Below, one piece after another: positions 1-4,850 of a stretch of 5,481 nt of DNA. Source of the DNA: Bacteroidales bacterium (GTDB lineage: Bacteria; Bacteroidota; Bacteroidia; Bacteroidales; ML635J-15). The notes beneath the pieces are model-generated. The model was not told the DNA's origin and searched no databases. It was given only the letters and a program-made list of their open reading frames with translations. The position numbers and the translations under genes were made by a program. The stretch lies in contig JAQVGK010000262.1 of the NCBI GenBank assembly GCA_028696755.1, positions 1 through 5,481 on the forward strand, written 5' to 3'. How positions within the stretch are numbered: position 1 is the stretch's first letter; the number at the start of each line of letters is the position of its first letter.

Positions 1-16
1 TTTGTTGTTGTGTTTT

Positions 17-63
17 GCCTTCATATTGTTAAGTGTTGCTAATACAAAGATGAAGGCTTTTTT
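17..63 (+). terminator. terminator-like inverted repeat with T run
   Basis: GCCTTCAT at 17-24 is exactly complementary to ATGAAGGC at 50-57, and six T residues follow directly (58-63). The shape is that of a rho-independent terminator for a plus-strand gene ending left of the window, but the 25-nt loop is long for one. The right arm plus T run (TGAAGGCTTTTTT) also recurs at 462-473 and, inverted, at 4288-4300. It may therefore belong to a dispersed repeat and not be a dedicated terminator. No gene is visible upstream because only 16 bases precede it. Confidence 0.35.
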
Positions 64-147
64 ATTAATAACAACTGATGATTTTTAGTTGCGAAAATTT
101 GATGATGCAAAGTTGCTGATTACAACAGTTCTATTTGTTTCAAAATT

Positions 148-249
148 ACTCACACCACAGTTTATTTTCAAAGGTGTTCGTGAGCTGCTTCGCAGGTTAC
201 TCGCGCCATATTTTATTTTCAGTGGTGCTCGTGAGCTGCTTCGCAGGTT
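148..249. repeat. 51-bp tandem direct repeat, two copies
   Basis: Positions 148-198 and 199-249 are adjacent 51-bp copies that match at 44 of 51 positions by hand alignment. The last 21 bases of each copy (from CGTGAGCTGC to CAGGTT) are identical. Each copy contains the small hairpin CTGC-TTC-GCAG (185-195 and 236-246). As 51 is a multiple of three, the unit stays open in more than one frame and gives a 17-residue repeat (ending RELLRR) in the frame of a 67-codon ORF at 89-292. I see no protein family in that translation and treat the region as non-coding. Confidence 0.8.
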
Positions 250-377
250 CACAAGGCCGGAGCTGGCCCGGCGTTTGGCTTCGCCGAGCTAAAGGTTCTT
301 CATGGCCTTCCCGCGTCGCTTCGACAGAAAATTGTCGCTTTATTCGACTAATAGTCTCCCGTATTTATTTTTAAATA
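250..377. other. GC-rich cluster of small hairpins, no gene seen
   Basis: This segment follows the 51-bp repeats and is much richer in GC than its surroundings up to about 325. It contains GCCGG (256-260) pairing with CCGGC (268-272) across a 7-nt loop, GGC-TTC-GCC at 277-285, and GTCG-CTT-CGAC at 315-325. There are also alternative pairings CGACA (322-326) with TGTCG (333-337) and GTCG (334-337) with CGAC (345-348). An AT-rich near-palindrome closes it at 364-377. Together with the hairpins in the 51-bp copies, it looks like a palindromic intergenic repeat of the REP kind or a structured RNA. No RNA family is recognised. Positions 64-147 and 378-441 show nothing further. Confidence 0.4.
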
Positions 378-461
378 AGCCAGATTTGCATTAAAACATG
401 AAAGAGGGAGTAGAGAACTTTCCTTAACTAAACGACATTGATTGGAAATTTACATTTTACT

Positions 462-473
462 TGAAGGCTTTTT
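462..473 (+). repeat. dispersed motif TGAAGGC followed by T5
   Basis: This is the second copy of a short motif also seen at 51-63 (same orientation, six T) and at 4288-4300 (opposite orientation, six T). Unlike the copy at the left edge, I see no complementary GCCTTCA arm close upstream, so it is not a terminator stem by itself. Its function is unknown. Confidence 0.4.
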
Positions 474-483
474 AAGTTGCTTT

Positions 484-603
484 ATGCTTCATTTGATTGT
501 TTCGAGAGCTGTGGGGGGGGGCAAAATCAATGTTAAAGGTTTTGATGAAAGAAATGTTGCTGAGGAGATTTTAGGACATGCTTCGAAGCAGTTTGAGAAG
601 TAA
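484..603 (+). CDS. doubtful 39-codon ORF or gene fragment spanning a G9 run
   Basis: The reading frame runs from ATG at 484 to TAA at 601-603 and is open upstream to a TGA at 439-441. Downstream of the G run the translation looks protein-like (GKINVKGFDERNVAEEILG, then a hydrophilic end), while the part before it does not. I recognise no family and see no ribosome binding site. It overlaps the start of the T9SS relic in another frame. It may be the 3' piece of a decayed gene, or it may be chance. A change in G-run length would alter which upstream frame joins the hydrophilic tail. Confidence 0.2.
   Translation: MLHLIVSRAVGGGKINVKGFDERNVAEEILGHASKQFEK
513..521. repeat. nine-G homopolymer
   Basis: Nine consecutive G residues (513-521) lie in an AT-rich stretch. 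Such a run is prone to slippage in replication and also to sequencing error. It sits inside the doubtful ORF at 484-603, so its length decides the frame there. No intact gene depends on it in this window. Confidence 0.9.
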
Positions 604-927
604 GAGGATTTATTTTGATTACAACGTGCCAGTAATAACAAATACAACAGTTACAGAGATTATTGATTTTTCGGAGAGCGAGATTATTAAAACCAATTTA
701 TGTTCGGTTTTCCCAAACCCATGTAAAGATGTGTTTACAGTTAAATCCGAAAATGCAATTTGTAAAATTGTTGTAGAGAATTATTTGGGGTAGGTGCTAA
801 GTCTTGTAAATATAAAAGGACAAAATGAAGCAATGTTTGACTTTTCTGACAAAAAAATGGATTATACTTTGTGAGAATATACACGGATAAAGGTATAGAG
901 ACGGTTATGATGATGAAAGTTGATTAG
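578..927 (+). pseudogene. decayed 3' end of a T9SS-secreted surface protein (sorting domain relic)
   Basis: Read through its lesions, this stretch encodes the end of a large secreted protein of the type IX secretion system. From about 608 it gives IYFDYNVPVITNT, which resembles from memory the closing strand of surface-protein repeat domains of Bacteroidota (DUF7619/DUF11-like). A linker follows, then the type A sorting domain starting SVFPNPCKDVFTVKS (about 701-745). The frame is cut by TAG at 791-793, just where the family usually has Q after LG, consistent with CAG to TAG. Translation continues as VLSLVNIKGQ up to YTL, then a TGA at 872-874. Skipping TG at 872-873 restores RIYTDKGIETVM and a natural stop TAG at 925-927. 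Upstream, the frame is closed by TAG at 572-574 and the body of the protein is absent. The domain would normally direct export through the outer membrane and be cleaved; this copy cannot be made intact. Sequencing error could explain the lesions but not the missing body. Confidence 0.75.
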
Positions 928-972
928 CCCGAAATAAACCTTGCTAAAATACAGAATTAGAAGTCTTCTATT

Positions 973-1695
973 CTACTGCTCAATCGGCACTACAACCACT
1001 GCCATCAACATTACACCAAAATAATTCATTCGAGTGTAATGGTCAAATGTATCGTTTTGGTAGGTGAGGGGATTTAACTCTTCGTTCAACCATTGGTAAT
1101 TTGTGGTGCTAAAATCGAAATGATAATATGGACGAAGCAAAATTCCAAATCCGCCCGAATCGTTTGTGCATACAATAAATTGTGTCCAAATCGAGCCACC
1201 GAGTATCAATGGATCAAAAATCTTTGAATATTCGTATTCACTGAAATTGCTTTTTAAACCCCATTTCGACTCAACAATAAATGCTCCGAAATCGGCAGAA
1301 ACTCCAAGACTTATGAATGGGTTTACCTGTGATAGATTTACACCCATACCCAAATTAAAAGTTCTTGCATTTACTTTAAGGTAATGTTGCGAAGTCCCTG
1401 CATCTGATTCCCATTCCGACTTTAAAACGCTTGATCGACCTACGATGCTAAAATCGGCATGTATGTAATCAGAAAGTAAATGTGCTGTGAAATTCATCCC
1501 ATCAAGATAGTTGAGATGCTTCATTTCTTTGCTAAAATATGGCCTATCTTCGTTATAACTATCGATAATTTTATTGAAAACTATCGGATTAGGAAATGAT
1601 GCATTGTATCCTACTCCTGCAACAATATTAATGTTTTGTGCATTAAAAATTGATGGAACAAAAACAATTAGCAAGGCCAAAATTAGCTGTTTCAT
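973..1695 (-). CDS. secreted protein, probable small outer-membrane beta-barrel, function unknown
   Basis: The 240-residue product begins with a clear signal peptide: MK, a hydrophobic core (LILALLIVFV), then SIFNA with likely cleavage after Ala19 before Gln20, a common arrangement in Bacteroidota. The mature part has alternating hydrophobic and polar stretches with many Gly, Tyr and Phe (for example FNLGMGVNLSQVNPFISLG and YYHFDFSTTNYQWL), which suits a barrel of perhaps 8-10 strands. The C-terminus (VMLMAVVVVPIEQ) is strand-like but lacks the usual terminal aromatic residue. It has two Met-rich segments and one Cys and no lipobox, so it is not a lipoprotein. No named family is recognised; a periplasmic beta-rich protein is the alternative. 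The gene lies 10 bp after the acyltransferase stop in the same direction, so it is probably the last gene of that operon. No Shine-Dalgarno sequence precedes the ATG. Confidence 0.6.
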   Translation of the reverse strand: MKQLILALLIVFVPSIFNAQNINIVAGVGYNASFPNPIVFNKIIDSYNEDRPYFSKEMKHLNYLDGMNFTAHLLSDYIHADFSIVGRSSVLKSEWESDAGTSQHYLKVNARTFNLGMGVNLSQVNPFISLGVSADFGAFIVESKWGLKSNFSEYEYSKIFDPLILGGSIWTQFIVCTNDSGGFGILLRPYYHFDFSTTNYQWLNEELNPLTYQNDTFDHYTRMNYFGVMLMAVVVVPIEQ

Positions 1696-1705
1696 AAATT
1701 TAGTT

Positions 1706-3094
1706 TTAAACTTTCCTATTCCAATGATTTACAATTAAATCTAGTTCCAGAATTAAATCGTGATGCAACTGCTTAAGCTTTTTGTAATCTGCATTGTAAA
1801 AATTTCGTATGTGCAGTAATCTCCAGTCTTCGATGAGAATCTGAATCCACTCCGATATTAGTTTTGCAAGTAATCCCGAAACAGGTAAAGAAATCGCATA
1901 AGCCAAAATCATCCAAAGTTTTGGCACAATTAAAGCGACAATCGTAATCTGAATGATATAAAATATTGGTATTACAAAAACTCCCCAGCCAAATTTTACA
2001 CTACTGTGGAACTGCGTGTCTTTAATTTTTCCGACTAGCCATTTGGGAAGAAAATACACAAAAACATTGTTAACTAAACCATAGATAAATGGAGGAATGC
2101 AAAGACTTATAATTGTTGAATTAACAATAAGTCGGAATAAACTTAGGAAGGGTTTTTCTACGGATTGATTAGTAAGATTATACTTTGCTTTTAGATTCTC
2201 GAATTCTTCGGTTTTTTGCTTAATCTCAAGCATTTTTTCGGGCTGATCTTTTTCGAATGTTTCGAGTGCTTTGATAGTAATTTTATCAGCTTTAAATTTA
2301 TTTATTTGTGTTAGTTTTCCAAGTTTGAACTTTCGGATTAAATTTTTTACGTATAAACTGCGAATGCTTTCATAAGTGTCGTAAAGTTCGATGCTCCTAA
2401 TATCAATCATCAACGGTCTTATAGCTTCTTCCATTGCATCACGCAGGCTAAGCATTGCTTTTTGCGGATTTGATTCGTATTCATCTTTGAAATCTGCAAC
2501 AGAAATTGGCTTTCCGTATCTAACATGAAGAACACTTCTCATTCGGTTGTATTTACTGTAATAAATTCCGACCGGTACAATTTTAATTCCCAATCCGAAA
2601 TTGTTTTTCTCTTCAGCCATAAAGGCCAAGCGAGGAATTCCCTTTTTTAAATCGAGTAATTGTCTTTTGTTATTATGGCGGGCTTCGGGAAAAATTCCTA
2701 TGTTTTGTTTGCTTTCGAGAACACGCATAGCAACGTTAAATGTAATGTCGTTGTTGGTAAGATTTTCTTTGCCATCACGAATGCGGAAAACAGGAAGTAT
2801 TTTTAAGAAGTGCAAGAAAGCTGCTGCAAATTTATTTTTAAAAATGTCGGCACGCGCAAGAAAAACAATTTGTTTGTTTATTGTGAAAAGCACAGCTAAA
2901 GGATCCATCAATGCATTTTGATGATTAGGTGCGAAAATCAAAGGACAATCATTTGGGACATTCTCTTTTCCTTCTACAATGATATTTTTGTAAAACAAAC
3001 GATGCATAAGTATTACGTAAAGACTGCTAATTTTCCACAGCCACGAATACTTATAAAGATGTCTATATTTTTCTAGTTCGTTCTTCTTCGCCAT
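1706..3094 (-). CDS. PlsC-like 1-acylglycerol-3-phosphate / glycerolipid acyltransferase with C-terminal membrane segments
   Basis: The 462-residue product is a lysophospholipid acyltransferase (LPLAT/PlsC superfamily), expected to transfer acyl chains to a glycerolipid at the inner membrane. Visible motifs are NHQNALMD (residues 57-64, His58 and Asp64 catalytic), FRIRDGKENL (103-112), IFPEARH (134-140) and IVPVGIYY (172-179). The first motif is H-x5-D, not the usual H-x4-D, and FPEA replaces FPEG. From memory both fit the SCT1/Gat-like branch (cd07992 type), where NHxNALxDP is normal. A charged, probably helical region (about 235-310) follows, then hydrophobic segments near 320-348, 369-391 and 393-412, and a charged tail. 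This is longer than a simple 240-residue PlsC. I chose ATG at 3092-3094 because MAKKNELEKYRHLYKYS starts like a cytosolic N-terminus. An ATG at 3139 would add 15 residues and enlarge the overlap with the transporter gene from 22 to 67 bp. The acyl acceptor is unknown. Confidence 0.85.
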   Translation of the reverse strand: MAKKNELEKYRHLYKYSWLWKISSLYVILMHRLFYKNIIVEGKENVPNDCPLIFAPNHQNALMDPLAVLFTINKQIVFLARADIFKNKFAAAFLHFLKILPVFRIRDGKENLTNNDITFNVAMRVLESKQNIGIFPEARHNNKRQLLDLKKGIPRLAFMAEEKNNFGLGIKIVPVGIYYSKYNRMRSVLHVRYGKPISVADFKDEYESNPQKAMLSLRDAMEEAIRPLMIDIRSIELYDTYESIRSLYVKNLIRKFKLGKLTQINKFKADKITIKALETFEKDQPEKMLEIKQKTEEFENLKAKYNLTNQSVEKPFLSLFRLIVNSTIISLCIPPFIYGLVNNVFVYFLPKWLVGKIKDTQFHSSVKFGWGVFVIPIFYIIQITIVALIVPKLWMILAYAISLPVSGLLAKLISEWIQILIEDWRLLHIRNFYNADYKKLKQLHHDLILELDLIVNHWNRKV

Positions 3095-4017
3095 ATTGTT
3101 GCAATTGTTAATCCTGATAAGATATGCCATATACCCCACCAGGCTGTTACTATCATCATTCCACCAAGTGCTAAATCCTGAGGGAAAATATTTGGGTTAA
3201 AAAGTAATACTAAGCCGAGACCGCTGTTTTGAATTCCAGTTTCGATAGCTATTGTACGCGAATTCCTGCTGTCTAGCCTGAATAGTTTTGCAAAACCGAA
3301 TCCACTACTTACGGCCACTGCGTTATGAATTAAAACTACGATAAAAATCCAGAAAATATATTTTATAAAATGATCGTAATTGTTTACAAACATCATCACA
3401 ACCATTCCCATAAAAAATATTAATGAAAAAGCTTTAATTGGCTTTTTTATTTTTTCTGTTAATGTCGGCAATTTGTGATTTACTAACATCCCCAATATAA
3501 TTGGAATTCCTAATAGAATCAAAACTGTTTTAATCATTTCGACCGGATTAATTGTCAGTTCACGCAAAAGTTCATTGTCGGTCCATGGACCTAAATTGTT
3601 GTATAGTTTTCCGTAAAAATAGAAGTTAAAAGGGGTAAGAATTATCGCCAACATCGTTGCAATTGCTGTTAAAGATACTGATAAAGCTGGGTTTCCTTTT
3701 GCATGTGTTGACAAAAAGTTAGAGATATTGCCACCTGGACAGGAAGCGACTAAGATCATTCCCATTGCCACTCCCGCAGTGAGATTACCTCCAAATGCCA
3801 AAACCAGACCAAGGGTAAGCACTGGCAGCAAAACAAATTGCGACAAAAACCCAATAATAACAGGTTTAGGTTTAACCATCAATTCTTTAAAATGCTGCAT
3901 CTTTATTTCGAGCGCTACACCAAACATAATCGCAGCAATAGCAATGTTCAGAATCAATAAGCCACCCTGACTGAAGTTTAAAGTTGCGGCATCCATAGCC
4001 TGTAATGCTTCGTACAT
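3073..4017 (-). CDS. bile acid:sodium symporter (BASS/SBF) family transporter
   Basis: The 314-residue product is an inner-membrane protein with about ten hydrophobic segments from residue 19 to 308, the usual length for bacterial BASS proteins (PF01758). Two signatures are present. CPGGNISN at 93-100 is the first sodium-site and crossover motif, and ETGIQNSGLG at 259-268 is the second crossover motif with Glu259, Gln263 and Asn264 as expected sodium ligands. The family imports bile acids, pantoate or other organic anions with sodium. Members in free-living bacteria rarely transport bile acids in nature, so the substrate is not assigned. Translation likely starts at the ATG at 4015-4017; Met8 is a weaker alternative. 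The gene is first in the minus-strand block and its end overlaps the acyltransferase start by 22 bp, suggesting translational coupling. A TAnnTTTG element sits 15 bp upstream of the ATG. Confidence 0.9.
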   Translation of the reverse strand: MYEALQAMDAATLNFSQGGLLILNIAIAAIMFGVALEIKMQHFKELMVKPKPVIIGFLSQFVLLPVLTLGLVLAFGGNLTAGVAMGMILVASCPGGNISNFLSTHAKGNPALSVSLTAIATMLAIILTPFNFYFYGKLYNNLGPWTDNELLRELTINPVEMIKTVLILLGIPIILGMLVNHKLPTLTEKIKKPIKAFSLIFFMGMVVMMFVNNYDHFIKYIFWIFIVVLIHNAVAVSSGFGFAKLFRLDSRNSRTIAIETGIQNSGLGLVLLFNPNIFPQDLALGGMMIVTAWWGIWHILSGLTIATIWRRRTN

Positions 4018-4032
4018 ATCAGAATTTTTTTA

Positions 4033-4040
4033 CAAAAATA
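4033..4040 (-). promoter_or_regulatory. putative -7 element for the transporter operon
   Basis: On the minus strand this reads TATTTTTG, matching the Bacteroidota -7 consensus TAnnTTTG. It lies 15 bp before the ATG at 4017, so the leader would be only about 10 nt, which occurs in this phylum. I find no clear TTTG -33 element 19-21 bp upstream, and the surroundings are AT-rich, so a chance match is possible. Confidence 0.35.
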
Positions 4041-4094
4041 ATAATAGTTTGAGATTTGTGGTGATTTATAATAGGTTTTATACTTTCTTTTTTG

Positions 4095-4172
4095 AGTGCC
4101 TAGAGTGCCTAAAGTGCCTAGAGTGCCTAAAGTGCCTAAAGTGCCTAGAGTGTCTAAAGTGCCTAGAGTGCC
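4095..4172. repeat. 9-bp tandem repeat array, 8.7 copies of AGTGCCTA(A/G)
   Basis: Eight full 9-bp units start at 4095, 4104, 4113, 4122, 4131, 4140, 4149 and 4158, followed by a partial unit at 4167-4172. The last base of the units runs G, A, G, A, A, G, A, G. Only the seventh unit has an internal change (GTGTCTA). As 9 is a multiple of three, the array is open on both strands and creates spurious ORFs (GTL repeats on minus, ECL/KCL repeats on plus). It lies between the divergent transporter and cytidine deaminase genes, upstream of both putative promoters. No palindromic spacing or unique spacers are seen, so it is not a CRISPR array. Confidence 0.95.
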
Positions 4173-4267
4173 TTCTTGCTTCGACACTGTCAGGACCTAC
4201 GGACACTTCGAGAGCCTCAGTGCCTCGCACTGGCAGGTCTTGCCAGCATCCCGAGCGCTCTAGGCAC
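4173..4267. repeat. GC-rich palindromic intergenic element next to the 9-bp array
   Basis: This segment carries AGTGC-CTC-GCACT (4219-4231) and CTGGCA-GGTCT-TGCCAG (4230-4246), both perfect hairpins that share two bases. It also has two related CTTCGA...TCAG stretches beginning at 4179 and 4206. It ends in GCGCTCTAGGCAC (4255-4267), whose reverse complement matches the first array bases 4097-4109 at 12 of 13 positions, with 10 in an unbroken run. The array and this segment therefore look like one composite element of about 173 bp with inverted ends. From memory, CTTCGAGAGCCTCAGTG resembles intergenic palindromes common in many bacterial genomes, possibly REP-like. No coding frame is convincing. 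Confidence 0.6.
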
Positions 4268-4287
4268 GGTATAATATTTTTAAAAAC

Positions 4288-4300
4288 AAAAAAGCCTTCA
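4288..4300 (-). repeat. inverted copy of the TGAAGGC-T6 motif
   Basis: On the minus strand this reads TGAAGGCTTTTTT, identical over 13 bases to 51-63 and nearly so to 462-473. It lies between the palindromic element and the cytidine deaminase promoter. A terminator role is unlikely because no convergent gene ends here and no nearby complementary arm is seen. Confidence 0.45.
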
Positions 4301-4331
4301 AAATTTTAACCTATCATATTAAAAAATTGTT

Positions 4332-4339
4332 TATCTTTG
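4332..4339 (+). promoter_or_regulatory. putative -7 element for cytidine deaminase gene
   Basis: TATCTTTG matches the Bacteroidota -7 consensus TAnnTTTG and ends 19 bp before the ATG at 4359. Transcription would start near 4346, giving a leader of about 13 nt without a Shine-Dalgarno sequence, which is usual for the phylum. A -33 TTTG is not clear; only T-rich sequence is found around 4304-4311. Confidence 0.5.
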
Positions 4340-4358
4340 AACTCTATTTTTTCTGCAA

Positions 4359-4850
4359 ATGAAGGAACGTGAAATTTTGATAAAATTCAGGGAGTTCAAA
4401 CCTGAAGAATTAAACCCCGCTGATAAAAATCTCGTTGATATTGCTGTTCAATCTGCCGAAAATGCTTATGCTCCATATTCACATTTTAGAGTTGGTGCTG
4501 CTGTATTATTGAGTGACGGAACAGTTGTTCGTGGCAACAATCAGGAGAATGCTGCATATCCTTCTGGATTATGCGCCGAGCGGGTTGCGCTATTTTATGC
4601 AAATGCTAATTATCCAGAGGCTGCCGTTAAAGCAGTTGCGGTTGTTGTGATAAATCCCGAAGGACAAGTCCTAAAACAAAGCATTTCGCCATGTGGATCT
4701 TGTCGCCAAGTGATGGCCGAAACCGAGATGAGATTTAAAACTCCAATTAGGATTTTACTTGCATCAAGCCATTCGGTATTGGTTTTTGACTCGGTAGAAG
4801 ATTTGCTACCGCTTAGCTTTAATCAGGGGGATTTGGATTTATCAAAGTGA
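4359..4850 (+). CDS. cdd: cytidine deaminase
   Basis: The 163-residue product hydrolyses cytidine and deoxycytidine to uridine and deoxyuridine in the cytosol (pyrimidine salvage). The zinc and catalytic signature is complete: CAER at 72-75 (Cys72 zinc ligand, Glu74 proton shuttle) and PCGSC at 111-115 (Cys112 and Cys115 zinc ligands). Other family features are YAPYSHFRVGAA at 38-49 and GNNQENAAYPSG at 59-70, where Asn61 and Glu63 are the expected ribose contacts. Three cysteine ligands and the length point to the tetrameric class; it is somewhat longer than the typical 130-140 residues through an N-terminal extension of about 25 residues. The ATG at 4359 fits the promoter position. The stop codon overlaps the convergent kdsA end by 9 bp. 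It is not obviously co-transcribed with any visible gene. Confidence 0.95.
   Translation: MKEREILIKFREFKPEELNPADKNLVDIAVQSAENAYAPYSHFRVGAAVLLSDGTVVRGNNQENAAYPSGLCAERVALFYANANYPEAAVKAVAVVVINPEGQVLKQSISPCGSCRQVMAETEMRFKTPIRILLASSHSVLVFDSVEDLLPLSFNQGDLDLSK

Noticed and set aside
89..374. Two overlapping plus-strand ORFs (67 and 79 codons) over the 51-bp repeats
   Set aside because: They are open through the same repeat in different frames, which points to base composition and repeat length as the cause. The products are Arg/Leu or Cys/Phe-rich and match no family I know.
958..970. Palindrome TAGAAGTCTTCTA just after the minus-strand operon as a terminator
   Set aside because: The stem is AT-rich with a one-base loop, and no T run follows in either direction.
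2601..2921. Plus-strand 106-codon ORF inside the acyltransferase gene, with similar ones at 1166-1384 and 3728-3970
   Set aside because: They lie antisense to well-supported genes and show no family features, so they are shadow frames.
3095..3139. Longer N-terminus of the acyltransferase from ATG 3139
   Set aside because: The extra 15 residues overlap the transporter coding region more deeply and do not look like a family N-terminus. The downstream ATG at 3094 is preferred, though the longer form is not excluded.
4095..4172. CRISPR array
   Set aside because: The units are 9 bp and contiguous, with no spacers and no cas genes nearby.
3978..4187. Minus-strand ORF with GTL repeats, and plus-strand ORF 4049-4309 with ECL/KCL repeats
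   Set aside because: Both are translations of the 9-bp tandem array, which stays open because the unit is a multiple of three. The minus frame also runs into the start of the transporter gene. No ribosome binding site or non-repeat protein-like sequence is seen.
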